Origin: Candidatus Fimadaptatus faecigallinarum | GTDB lineage: Bacteria; Bacillota; Clostridia; Christensenellales; Aristaeellaceae | Direction of reading: 5' to 3' | Assembly: GCA_018714445.1 (NCBI GenBank) | Contig: DVNK01000032.1 | Location: forward strand, 18,157-82,156 | DNA length: 64,000 bases | Shown here: positions 1 through 9,252 of the stretch, piece after piece | How positions within the stretch are numbered: the stretch's first letter is position 1 | Layout: every line of letters begins with the position of its first letter | The notes under the pieces: model-generated | The model's input: only the letters and a program-made list of their open reading frames with translations | Databases searched by the model: none | Told to the model about the DNA's origin: nothing | Position numbers and translations under genes: made by a program

Positions 1-366
1 CGCGCGCCGGTAATGCATGAAGCCCTCTACGACCGGCGTCTCCAGCCTCAGGTCAGCTATCGGAAACGGATAGCCGGTCTGTCCCGCATAGCCGCGCTCG
101 GTGAGCGCCCGCGCCAGCAGCCCATCCGCGCCCGGCACGTCGCCCGCCAGTATCCGCCGCCGCATCTCGGGCAGCAGCTCGGATACGTCCGGCAGTTCGC
201 TTTGATAAGTCTCGCGCCAGCAGCGCGCATGGTTGAGCAGTATCTTCTCATGCACTGCGCCGCCGTATACCAACGCGCCAGTAAAGCCGTTGCCCAGCGG
301 CAGACCCTCGCGCCACTGACCACTCCACCAGGCGGCAGGCTGGCGCATCACAAGCGTATGTCTCAT
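1..366 (-). CDS. glycoside hydrolase family 95-like (alpha-L-fucosidase-type) N-terminus, truncated by window edge
   Basis: Reverse strand reads MRHTLVMRQPAAWWSGQWREGLPLGNGFTGALVYGGAVHEKILLNHARCW..., open to the window edge; W..LPLGNG..GA.V.GG..E.I.LN is the GH95 N-terminal signature; GGAGG upstream of ATG. Missing from the ORF track because it is partial. Confidence 0.75.
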   Translation of the reverse strand, partial: MRHTLVMRQPAAWWSGQWREGLPLGNGFTGALVYGGAVHEKILLNHARCWRETYQSELPDVSELLPEMRRRILAGDVPGADGLLARALTERGYAGQTGYPFPIADLRLETPVVEGFMHYRRA

Positions 367-678
367 ATTGTCCTCCCACGCACGTCGTTTGACAACTGGT
401 CGCCATACTCAGGATTACGACGCAGATTGCATTTTTCCTTTAGTCATGCGTCAACTCAGCGAATCCCCGCAATCTTTTCGCAAATTACATAAAACCTCAA
501 TTATTGCCAATGCTGATAGAAATTTGCGGCTGCCTGCAATCGGCCAAACCATACGCGTCACTGATTCGCCCTGCATGTCAGCCTATCAGCTCTGCAAGGC
601 AACCGCACCGCCACGCTCGCCCGCGTTATCTACCGGCGGCGCATAGGGTGCCTGCGGGCGTCATATCTGAAGATATAC

Positions 679-945
679 TTGCTTTGCATTTGTGCCACGC
701 CAGATGATACACTGCGATAGGCGGCATGGCTGCCGCACATGTCCTATCGCTAAACGCACCTGCTTTAGATTTGCGCCACGTAAGATGATATACTGTGACC
801 GGCGGCATGACTGCCGCACATGTCCTATCGCTAAGTGCACTTGATTTAGATTTGCGCCACGCAGGGTGATATACTGCGACCGGCGGTATGGCTGCCGCAC
901 ATGTCCTATCGCCAAACGCATCCGCTTTGGATTTGCCTGACGTCC
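679..945. repeat. intergenic tandem repeat, 81-bp unit, about 3.3 copies
   Basis: gtcctatcg at 741, 822 and 903; surrounding atttgcgccacg...ggcggcatg.ctgccgcacat conserved. Confidence 0.9.
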
Positions 946-1144
946 TTTGATTACTGAATCTCGCGACTGCGGCATGACTGAAACAAGCGCACCCAATGCA
1001 CCGGCGCTTGTTGCAATTCTTCACAGCGCCGCTGACATACACGTTCTCACGCCACGCATATACGCAAAAGCCGCCGCCTGCGATTGTGCAAGCGACGGCG
1101 TATCTACTTATTAATTTGCTCCAAACCTGTGGCCAAATGCCGGC

Positions 1145-3256
1145 TCAGTCCTCGCCGGGCGTCCACTCGCCCAGCTCGATCAGCACCAGCTGATGTATCC
1201 CCACCCGGGGCAGAGCCACACTGCTCTCGCGGCTGTACTCGCGCACCTCCAGCGATTCGCCATCCGGCGTGCGCGCCGACAGCACGCGTCCCAGCCACCC
1301 GCTGACCGTGAGCACGCCGGCCGGTATCTCAGGCGCATCGCCGTTGGTCTTTTCGGCCAGGTTGCTTAGCAGGTGCACTATCAGCGTATCGCCGCGCCGG
1401 TATGCCGCAAAAGACACGCTCTCGGGCGTGCCGGTCGTCAGGTGCAGCGCCGGTGCGGGCAACAGCTCGTCCACAATGCCCGCAAACAGCTGCCGGTTCA
1501 GATTCAGTCCGGCGTTGACGCCCTCGAACAGCTCGAACGCCGCGTACATCACCCGACCCGCGCCCACCTGATTGTCGACCAGCGCCGGGTACTCTTCGGC
1601 GTACTCGCTTGGCGGCGGGCACCACCAGTTGACCCAGGTGTGCTCGGTAAGCCCCACGCAAGGCGGCACTATGCGCCCACAGCCATGCCCGGTCGTGAGC
1701 CTGACCGCCTGCTGCACCCGCCCCAGCGGCGGCAGCGTGTCCGGCAGCAGCTTAAAGCAGCTCGATTCATCGCGCAGCAGGTACGCGCCGTAGTCCGCAT
1801 CGGCAAACTTCGCCAGCTTCATCACAAAGCGGCAGCCCAGCAGTTCAGCCAATGCCGAGTCCTGCCGCCGTGTGCCATCGGCCTCGTACATGCCGCATTC
1901 GCCGTCGGCCAGCACGCAGCCGCCCGCGGACACATACTCCTCCAACACGCGCTTGAGTTCATCGGATACATGGAACGCGCCGGCCAGTATTATCAGCTTG
2001 AACCCCGCAGCCGTCTCGCGCGTCAGCTCCTGCTCGGGCACCACGCGCCAGGCACACTTGGCCCAGTCGCACAGCTTCATCGCGCCCAGTATCGCCGACC
2101 GGTGCGCGTCGGCACGCTTGCAGCGGCCTATTGCGTTTACTATGACTTCATTGCCCGAGCGCGCGCGCGATGCCGCGTCGCTTTGCAATATCGCCACATC
2201 GGCCACGGGTTCGCGTTCGCCCAGGTACTGTTCAAACTCCTTTACGTCTGCAAACGCGCGCCCCACGCGCCGCGCCTCCTCGTGTTCGAGCGTGCCGTCG
2301 ACATGTTGCGAGCCGCTGTACAGGAACGCCCGGCAGCCGCCCGCGACGATCTGCGCCGCCGCCAGCCGGTATACCGCCTCGGGCCGATAGTTGTACACGT
2401 CCGATACGTCGCCCGGTCCCAACTGCGGATACTGGCCCCTCGCCGTGTCGCGCGAATAAATCGCCGACAGCCAGTTGCCCGCCCACGGCTCGGTGAACTG
2501 GTAATCCAGCATGTCGCGTATCCGCTTGGGATACAGCGCCGCAAAGTTGATCGTGACCTTTATTTCCGGGTCGATCGCCTTAACGGTGGATATAATTTCG
2601 GCCAGCATGTCGCGCGCGCAGTCTTCCAGGAACTCGTTGACATCCCGGCCATGTCCGCCAAAGTCGAATGCCGCAAACTCATCCTGGGGCTGCTCATCGC
2701 TTTCGGGCAATGGGTAGCCATACTTTCGCAGGAACTTCTTGCGGCACGCGTCGCAGTAACACAGCGTCTTGCCAAATATATCAAGGAACAGGCTGTCGGG
2801 ATGGTACCGGCTGACCACTTCGCTCAGCTGCGCCAGCACGTATTTGCGGTAACCGGTCTCGTAGCACGCCATGCCCCAGCGCGCCATGCGCCCGCGCAGG
2901 CTCACCGGCTGACCCCAACGGTCGCGTATAGCCCACTCGGGATGCAGCCTGGGCGCGAGCGTATCGTATTCCAGGCAGTAATACGCATTGAACTCTATGC
3001 CATTGCGGCGCAGTATGTCGCTGACCATGGCTATGTAGTCGGTATGCAGGCCCGGATGGCGCGTGCCCACGTCGGTGTTATAGTAGCTGTAACCCCAGTG
3101 ATCTTTGGTGTACACCATGAGGCTGGATATGTTGGCCGTGCGGTAGAACCGCTCATACTCGGCCGGATCGAGGTGCGTAAAGTCGACCACAGGCGGTGCG
3201 GGCGAGTGATGATCTATCAAATAGCCGCGATATGCGCTCTTGTACTTGTCGGACAT
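1145..3256 (-). CDS. putative glycosyl hydrolase / beta-galactosidase-trimerization-like protein
   Basis: 704-codon ORF from MSDKYKSAYRGYLIDHHSP with AAGGGGG upstream; TIM-barrel-like motifs (FLDIFGKTLCYCDACRKKF) and a C-terminal glutamine-amidotransferase-like trimerization region. Confidence 0.6.
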   Translation of the reverse strand: MSDKYKSAYRGYLIDHHSPAPPVVDFTHLDPAEYERFYRTANISSLMVYTKDHWGYSYYNTDVGTRHPGLHTDYIAMVSDILRRNGIEFNAYYCLEYDTLAPRLHPEWAIRDRWGQPVSLRGRMARWGMACYETGYRKYVLAQLSEVVSRYHPDSLFLDIFGKTLCYCDACRKKFLRKYGYPLPESDEQPQDEFAAFDFGGHGRDVNEFLEDCARDMLAEIISTVKAIDPEIKVTINFAALYPKRIRDMLDYQFTEPWAGNWLSAIYSRDTARGQYPQLGPGDVSDVYNYRPEAVYRLAAAQIVAGGCRAFLYSGSQHVDGTLEHEEARRVGRAFADVKEFEQYLGEREPVADVAILQSDAASRARSGNEVIVNAIGRCKRADAHRSAILGAMKLCDWAKCAWRVVPEQELTRETAAGFKLIILAGAFHVSDELKRVLEEYVSAGGCVLADGECGMYEADGTRRQDSALAELLGCRFVMKLAKFADADYGAYLLRDESSCFKLLPDTLPPLGRVQQAVRLTTGHGCGRIVPPCVGLTEHTWVNWWCPPPSEYAEEYPALVDNQVGAGRVMYAAFELFEGVNAGLNLNRQLFAGIVDELLPAPALHLTTGTPESVSFAAYRRGDTLIVHLLSNLAEKTNGDAPEIPAGVLTVSGWLGRVLSARTPDGESLEVREYSRESSVALPRVGIHQLVLIELGEWTPGED

Positions 3257-3432
3257 GCTCTGACCCCCTTGACGTTGGCTTAATATGCATATTATAATAT
3301 CACGTAAGCATGCACATGACAAGCCGTCGTTTGAACTATGTATGGCTTTGAGGAACACGCGTTATATCGCATACGTCCAAGTTAATATTAATGGAAATAC
3401 CAGGGGGAAATATGACGAGAGGAGATCTTATT

Positions 3433-4317
3433 ATGAAGAGGTTACTTTCGCTGCTGCTGACCGCAGCGCTGCTGGCGCTGGCGCTGCCCGTGCTGGCTGA
3501 CGGCGACGCGACCGACGCGCAGGGGAGCGCTGAAGTCGTGGGCGATGCGAACAGCACGTCGACCGACACCGACAGTCCTGCGACCGACGCCTCTACCGAC
3601 GCTGACAGTGCCGTCACTGATTCGGATGCTTCGAACGCAGGCGCAGCCATCACGCCCACGCCGCTGTCCGAGGCCAACGCCGACGACGCGACGCTGGTAA
3701 ATGCCGCGCGCGACGCCGTGGACCGGCTGTACACGCTGTTCTCTGACCCAAACTACGTGAATCTCTATACCTCCGGCAGCAACATATCCACGATGATTGC
3801 CGAGGCCATGGATCAGGACTACTCCGCGCCCGATTCGATAGTAGTCCTGAGCATGCCGCTGGACACGCTTGACGCCGTGATATCCATGATATTCAGCGCG
3901 GGCGACGCGCCGTACGACGCCCAGGACGCGCAGATGCGTCGCATTATGCGCCTGAAGATGTACAACATGCTGCCCTCGTTGCTCAACTCCAGAGCGGGCG
4001 CGGAGTGGCTGGCGGCGACGTCGGTCATGACGCTGGGCGATATACAGGTGCTGGACGGCGTATCGCCGCGCGTGGCGTACGTGATATTTGACTACGGCGC
4101 GGAGCGTCCGGCGGCAATAGTCGCAGCGCACATCGATGAGGAAGGACTGACCTCGCTGGCCACCACGCTGTGCAAGCTGCCCGATGAACTGCGCACGCCT
4201 CTGCTGATCGGTCAGATCGGGCAACTTCTGACCGGCATGACGTCTAACGCAACACAGGCGCTCGATGATGTCGAAGGCATAATGACGTGCAGCATCTATG
4301 CGCTCGACGAACAATGA
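3433..4317 (+). CDS. secreted protein of unknown function (paralog A)
   Basis: Signal peptide MKRLLSLLLTAALLALALPVLADG; GAGGAGA upstream; C-terminal half homologous to the next ORF. Confidence 0.75.
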   Translation: MKRLLSLLLTAALLALALPVLADGDATDAQGSAEVVGDANSTSTDTDSPATDASTDADSAVTDSDASNAGAAITPTPLSEANADDATLVNAARDAVDRLYTLFSDPNYVNLYTSGSNISTMIAEAMDQDYSAPDSIVVLSMPLDTLDAVISMIFSAGDAPYDAQDAQMRRIMRLKMYNMLPSLLNSRAGAEWLAATSVMTLGDIQVLDGVSPRVAYVIFDYGAERPAAIVAAHIDEEGLTSLATTLCKLPDELRTPLLIGQIGQLLTGMTSNATQALDDVEGIMTCSIYALDEQ

Positions 4318-4424
4318 ATATACGATTCGCGCGACGGGCACACATGGCGAAATGCCTGTGCGGCCCACGCGCCTTTTTTGTAATGGCACATGATTGCGAC
4401 ACTCTATCGGAAAGGATGCTGAGC

Positions 4425-5456
4425 ATGAAAAGAACGCTTCTGCTATTGCTGGCCATAGCGCTGATGGCGTTTACCTTGCCCGCGCTTGCCGGCGGCAACA
4501 CGACCGGCTCGGACACCGCGGCCACTGAGTCGGCCAATGCGGATACGGCGTCAGGCGCCGGCATGTCTTTAAGAGACATGGTCGGTTCGATAATCGATTC
4601 CGGACAGACCGCCGGTCAGGACACAGACGGTCAGACCGCGCAGGAGCACTCCGGCGGTGCGGCGTCGACCGACACAGGTGTATCGTCCGGCAGCATCTTC
4701 GACTCAATAATCGACTCCGGTCAGACCGCGCAGGAGCACTCCGGCGGGGCGGCGTCGACCGACGCAGGTGTATCATCCGGCAGCATCTTCGGCTATATAA
4801 TCGACTCCGGCAATGCCGCCAAGCTGATACCGCTGAGCCAGGCCACGCCCGACGATGCACGGTTAATTGAAATCGCGCGCAGCGTCTCGGACACCATGTT
4901 CAAAATATGCGCGCATGAGAGTTACATCGATATTTACACGTCCGACGATGATTTGAAAGCCATGATGGCCGACATGATACCCGCTGACGGCTGCGAGCCT
5001 GCATCCATAGCGGTATTGCGCATGTCCCCCGATAAGGCCGATTCGTTTATCAACATGCTGTTCACCATGACCGGCACGCAGTACAACGCCGACGAAGCCG
5101 GACTGCACCGGCTTATCATCATGAGTATACGCAATATGCTGCCCAATTCGATCATCATGCAGGCCGGCGCGGACTGGCAAGAGATATCCGCGATAGCGAA
5201 TTGCACCGACGTGCAGCAGCTGGACGGCATGGAGCCGGGCCTGGCATACGTGATATTCGACTATGGCGAGGACCTCCCGGCAGCGGTGGTCTCAGCCTGC
5301 ATTGACGAGGATGGCCTGGCTACGCTGGACGCGTCGCCGTGCATGCTGACTGCGTCGATGCGTGAGGCGCTGCTGAGCGGACAGCAGCCCAGCACGTTCG
5401 ATCAAGTCGGCGTTTTAATGGCGCTGATGTCCCAAACCGTCTACACTCCCGACTGA
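4425..5456 (+). CDS. secreted protein of unknown function (paralog B) with internal 30-aa repeat
   Basis: Signal peptide MKRTLLLLLAIALMAFTLPALAGG; shares YTS...LAYVIFDYG..LPAA.V.A.IDE.GL.TL with the upstream ORF. Confidence 0.75.
   Translation: MKRTLLLLLAIALMAFTLPALAGGNTTGSDTAATESANADTASGAGMSLRDMVGSIIDSGQTAGQDTDGQTAQEHSGGAASTDTGVSSGSIFDSIIDSGQTAQEHSGGAASTDAGVSSGSIFGYIIDSGNAAKLIPLSQATPDDARLIEIARSVSDTMFKICAHESYIDIYTSDDDLKAMMADMIPADGCEPASIAVLRMSPDKADSFINMLFTMTGTQYNADEAGLHRLIIMSIRNMLPNSIIMQAGADWQEISAIANCTDVQQLDGMEPGLAYVIFDYGEDLPAAVVSACIDEDGLATLDASPCMLTASMREALLSGQQPSTFDQVGVLMALMSQTVYTPD
4632..4811 (+). repeat. in-frame 90-bp tandem repeat, 2 copies
   Basis: cagaccgcgcaggagcactccggcgg at 4632 and 4722; QTAQEHSGGAASTD.GVSSGSIF..IIDSG. 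Confidence 0.9.
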
Positions 5457-5476
5457 CAGTAAACGGAGGCATACGC

Positions 5477-5986
5477 ATGGACATAGACCGCGCACACTGC
5501 TGTTGTTTCACCGGCCACCGGCCCGAAAAGCTGTTCCTGCCCGAGGCCGAACTCAAGGCGATGCTGGGCCACCAGATCGACGCAGCCATCGCCGACGGCT
5601 ACGACACGTTCATAAGCGGCATGGCGCGCGGCATAGACGTGTACGCCGCCGAAGAAGTGATGGCGCGCCTGGACAGGGACATAAAGCTGGTTTGCGTCTG
5701 TCCGTATCAGGACAGCTACATGAAGTTCGGAGCGCCCTGGCGCGAGCGCTGCGTCGCAATAGCAGCGCATGCCGCCATGCAGATAAGCGTATGCGACCAT
5801 TACATAAGCTCCTGCTTTTCAAAGCGCAACGCCTGGATGGTCAACAACAGTTCACGGCTGATAGCCGTATTCGACGGCACGCGCGGCGGCACGTACGGCA
5901 CGATAGCGCGCGCCGCCAAATGCGGGCTGGACGTGAGGATACTTATGCTGGATACGCGTCCGCGTGCGACATCGGACACCATATGA
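5477..5986 (+). CDS. SLOG / DUF1273 (YpsA-like) family protein
   Basis: CCFTGHRPEKLF...GYDTFISGMARGIDVYAAEEV...; GGAGG upstream. Confidence 0.8.
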   Translation: MDIDRAHCCCFTGHRPEKLFLPEAELKAMLGHQIDAAIADGYDTFISGMARGIDVYAAEEVMARLDRDIKLVCVCPYQDSYMKFGAPWRERCVAIAAHAAMQISVCDHYISSCFSKRNAWMVNNSSRLIAVFDGTRGGTYGTIARAAKCGLDVRILMLDTRPRATSDTI

Positions 5987-5994
5987 CCTGACCT

Positions 5995-6041
5995 AAACAG
6001 CCCGGCACGGCTCCCATGTAATGAGCTGCGCCGGGCTGTTT
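5995..6041 (+). terminator. rho-independent terminator-like hairpin
   Basis: AACAGCCCGGC...GCCGGGCTGTTT. Confidence 0.75.
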
Positions 6042-6233
6042 CTACCCAAAGCGCGAATCTGCGCCGCATCCGAAGGCATATTGGCTGTTATATAGTATCT
6101 ATACGCAAATCACAGGTCGAGGCTTGCATGCGCCGCATGGCGCTCGCAGGTTTGCTAACTGCGCATTGCACTTATTTAAAAAGAAGCACGGCCTCGCACG
6201 GTTTTGCGGCCGAGTTCTTTATCCATGCCAACA

Positions 6234-6270
6234 GTCCGGCGCGGCTCCCGTGTAAGGAACCGCGCCGGAC
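6234..6270 (-). terminator. hairpin, likely terminator of ROK operon
   Basis: gtccggcgcgg/ccgcgccggac 11-bp stem. Confidence 0.6.
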
Positions 6271-6307
6271 AATAATAATGCAATTTATTTTTATGCCATA
6301 TAAACCA

Positions 6308-7252
6308 TCAGCGCCCCAGCATCGCCGCGCCGATTATGCCCGCGTCGTTGCCCAGCACCGCCAGCTCTATGCGCGCATACGGCACTTCCTTGCAGAACAC
6401 ATTCTTGGCGACCTCCTCGCGCACCGCGTCGCGCAGGAACGGCCCCGCCGCCGATACGCCGCCGCCCAGCGCTATGACCTCCGGGTCGAGCACGTTTATT
6501 ATCGACACTATGCCCACCGCCAGGTAGTGCACATACTTGTGGAACACCTCCAGCGCGACCTCGTCGCCGGCTTTGGCCGCGTCCATCACGTGGCGCGCGG
6601 TGAGCTTGTCGGGATCGCCGCCACAGGCCACGGCTATCGCACTGTCGGGATGCTCGGCCATGGTCTCGCGGCCCATGCGTATCAGCGCCGTAGCGCTGGT
6701 GTAGCGCTCCCAGCAGCCGCGATTGCCGCAGGTGCACTCTATGCCGTCAGCCGCGATAATCATGTGACCCAGCTCGCTGCCTATGCCATGCGTGCCGGAG
6801 TATACCTGACCGTTTATCACAATGCCGCCGCCCACACCGGTGCCCAGCGTTATGAACACGCTGTTGGCCACGCCGCGCGACACGCCCGCCACGCTCTCCG
6901 CCAGTCCGGCCACCGTCGCGTCGTTGCCTATGTACACCGGCAGGTTGATCGACTTGTTCATCAGCTCGCGCAGCGGCACCTTGTGCCAGTACAGATTTGT
7001 GCAGAACTCTACTATGCCGTTGCTGGGATGGCATATGCCCGGCACGCCCACGCCTATCGCCTTTATATCCGATATAGCATGACCGGTCTCCTCCAGCAGG
7101 CGCCAGCAGAGCTTGGCCATGTCGGCTATGACCGCCTCGGCGCCGCGCTCCACTCCGGTGGGACTGGAACACTTGTGCAGTATCCTGCCCTCGTCGTCGA
7201 CCAGACCCACGGCTATGTTAGTTCCTCCCAGATCCACGCCAATATACAACAT
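6308..7252 (-). CDS. ROK family glucokinase-like protein
   Basis: MLYIGVDLGGTNIAVGLVD; GTGVGGGIVINGQ; CTCGNRGCWE zinc motif; AGGAGG upstream. Confidence 0.93.
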   Translation of the reverse strand: MLYIGVDLGGTNIAVGLVDDEGRILHKCSSPTGVERGAEAVIADMAKLCWRLLEETGHAISDIKAIGVGVPGICHPSNGIVEFCTNLYWHKVPLRELMNKSINLPVYIGNDATVAGLAESVAGVSRGVANSVFITLGTGVGGGIVINGQVYSGTHGIGSELGHMIIAADGIECTCGNRGCWERYTSATALIRMGRETMAEHPDSAIAVACGGDPDKLTARHVMDAAKAGDEVALEVFHKYVHYLAVGIVSIINVLDPEVIALGGGVSAAGPFLRDAVREEVAKNVFCKEVPYARIELAVLGNDAGIIGAAMLGR

Positions 7253-7297
7253 GCGCCCTTCCTCCTTCTCATGCACGTATATGACCCATTTTCCGGT

Positions 7298-8236
7298 TTA
7301 CTCGTCGTCGAACTCGTCGTCGCCGCCGCGCGCCATGCGGTTCATCAGCCGGTTGTCCAGCTCGCGCGCCGCGTTGTAGCCCTGCTGCTTGAGTCGGTAG
7401 TTGCGCGCCGCGACTTCCAGCACTATCGCCACATTGCGCCCCGGGCGTATCGGCAACTCCAGCAGCGGCACCTTGACGTCCAGCAGTTCTGTGAACTCCT
7501 CGGTCAGGCCCAGCCGGTCGTACTCCTTGTCCTTTTTCCACAGCTCCAGATTGACCACCATGTCTATCGACTTGGAGTGTATGACCGAGCCTATGCCATA
7601 CATAGCAGATATATCTATTATACCTATGCCGCGTATTTCCATGAAGTGGCGCACGACCTCGGGCGACTCGCCTATCAGGCGCCGGTCGGACACGCGCTTT
7701 ATATCGACCACATCGTCGGCGACCAACCGATGACCGCGCTTTACCAGCTCCAGTGCGGCCTCGCTCTTGCCCACGCCGCTCTCGCCGGTTATCATTATGC
7801 CCACGCCGTACACGTCCACCAGCACGCCATGGCGCGTTATGCGCGGCGCCAAGCGATTATTCAGGTAATTGGTCAGATTGAGCACCAGCCGGCTGGTCGG
7901 CAGCGACGACGAGAATATCCACACATCGCGCTCGCGCGCCAGCTTGAGCAGCTCCTGCGGACAGCGTATGCTGCGGCAGATTATCACGCACGGCGGGTCA
8001 TACGACATGAACCGCTTGAGCCGCTCGTACCGCAGCAGCGGTTCGAGCTGTTCCAGGTATGTCATTTCGACCTTGCCCAACACCTGCGGCCGCTCGTGCG
8101 GGAAGTAATCCCAGAACCCCGCCAGCTGCAGTCCGGGGCGATTGATGTCGCTGAATTCGATATTCAACCGCTTGTTTGAGCCGGCGTGTATCAGTTCCAG
8201 CTCGAGCGTCTTTTGTATGTCGGCGGCCACGATCAC
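7298..8236 (-). CDS. hprK: HPr kinase/phosphorylase
   Basis: Walker A GESGVGKSEAALELVKRGHRLVADDVV; MEIRGIGIIDI; GTG start. Confidence 0.95.
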   Translation of the reverse strand: MIVAADIQKTLELELIHAGSNKRLNIEFSDINRPGLQLAGFWDYFPHERPQVLGKVEMTYLEQLEPLLRYERLKRFMSYDPPCVIICRSIRCPQELLKLARERDVWIFSSSLPTSRLVLNLTNYLNNRLAPRITRHGVLVDVYGVGIMITGESGVGKSEAALELVKRGHRLVADDVVDIKRVSDRRLIGESPEVVRHFMEIRGIGIIDISAMYGIGSVIHSKSIDMVVNLELWKKDKEYDRLGLTEEFTELLDVKVPLLELPIRPGRNVAIVLEVAARNYRLKQQGYNAARELDNRLMNRMARGGDDEFDDE

Positions 8237-9051
8237 GCGATATCACCCCCGGCGGACGAAGTCATGCGCTCTATCAGCTGGGCAATGCCCTCGTCCTGAT
8301 TGGACGGACACACTATATCGGCCTGATCGCGCACATCCTGGCGCGCGTTGGCCACGACCACGCCCAGGCCCGCCAGCCGTATCATGCCCAGATCGTTGAG
8401 CCCATCGCCGCACGCCATGACCTCGTGAGGCTTTACCCCCACCATGCCGCACAGCCGCTCAAGCGCCGCGCCCTTGTTGGCGTCGGGATGGGTCAGCTCT
8501 ATGTACATGGGCTTGGATATCGCCACTTCCAGCCGCCCGGCAAAGTGCGCCTTTATCTCGGGCAGCAGTTCGCGCGTGCGCTCGGGCGTATTTATAACGA
8601 CTATCTTGGGCGACAGCTCGTCCACGCACTCGCTCAGCGGCCGACCGGTCTCCACGCCCTGCACGCCCGACACCCGCGCATAGTACCGGCTGAACTCGCA
8701 CTCCCGCTCAAAGAAATATCCCTTTTCGTCATACGACTGCGCGTACAGCCCCATGCGCTCAAACAACTCCAGCGCCTCGCGCGCCAGATCACGCGGTATG
8801 AAGGTGCGGTCCAGCGGCTCGCCGGTCACCGTATCCACTATCATCGCGCCATTGAGCGTCACCGCCGGCGCGCTCACGCCCAGCTGCTGCACATACCGGC
8901 GCATAGCCGAATACATGCGCCCCGATGCCAGCGCTATCGTCACGCCGCGCGCAGCCAGCGTCTGCAATGCCCGTTCGGTGCGCGCGCCTATCGTCTGGTC
9001 GTCGCGCAGCAGTGAGTCGTCCAGATCCGATATAAACAGCTTTATAGCCAC
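8233..9051 (-). CDS. Cof-type HAD-IIB family hydrolase
   Basis: KLFISDLDDSLLRDD; GDGLNDLGMI; GTG start with GGAGG; 4-bp overlap with hprK. Confidence 0.88.
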   Translation of the reverse strand: MAIKLFISDLDDSLLRDDQTIGARTERALQTLAARGVTIALASGRMYSAMRRYVQQLGVSAPAVTLNGAMIVDTVTGEPLDRTFIPRDLAREALELFERMGLYAQSYDEKGYFFERECEFSRYYARVSGVQGVETGRPLSECVDELSPKIVVINTPERTRELLPEIKAHFAGRLEVAISKPMYIELTHPDANKGAALERLCGMVGVKPHEVMACGDGLNDLGMIRLAGLGVVVANARQDVRDQADIVCPSNQDEGIAQLIERMTSSAGGDIA

Positions 9052-9130
9052 AAACAACCTCCAAATTGCTTCGCCTCGGCGTATTTTCAGCACAATTATA
9101 ATACATTCGGCCCGTTTTTTAAAGTACCGC

Positions 9131-9189
9131 GGTGAAAAAAATACCGTCCGCGCGCTGGCAGGGGGCGATGCGCTCCTCGGCGCGGACGG
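9131..9189 (-). terminator. rho-independent terminator of sulfatase gene
   Basis: Minus strand CCGTCCGCGC...GCGCGGACGGTATTTTTTT. Confidence 0.85.
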
Positions 9190-9252
9190 AATCTTTACAT
9201 TTATAGGCTCCAGTCACCAGCCCTGCGCCTTGATGCGGCGCGGACGGGGTAC

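Noticed and set aside
679-945. Possible CRISPR array (regularly spaced repeats)
   Set aside because: Units are contiguous 81-bp tandem copies with no unique spacers; the same applies to the other arrays, and no cas genes are present.
1373-3283. 636-aa plus-strand ORF
   Set aside because: Antisense to the glycosidase-like gene; no SD and biased composition.
6128-8179. 683-aa plus-strand ORF
   Set aside because: Antisense to the ROK kinase and hprK; composition (H/R/Y/A-rich) is typical of a shadow frame.
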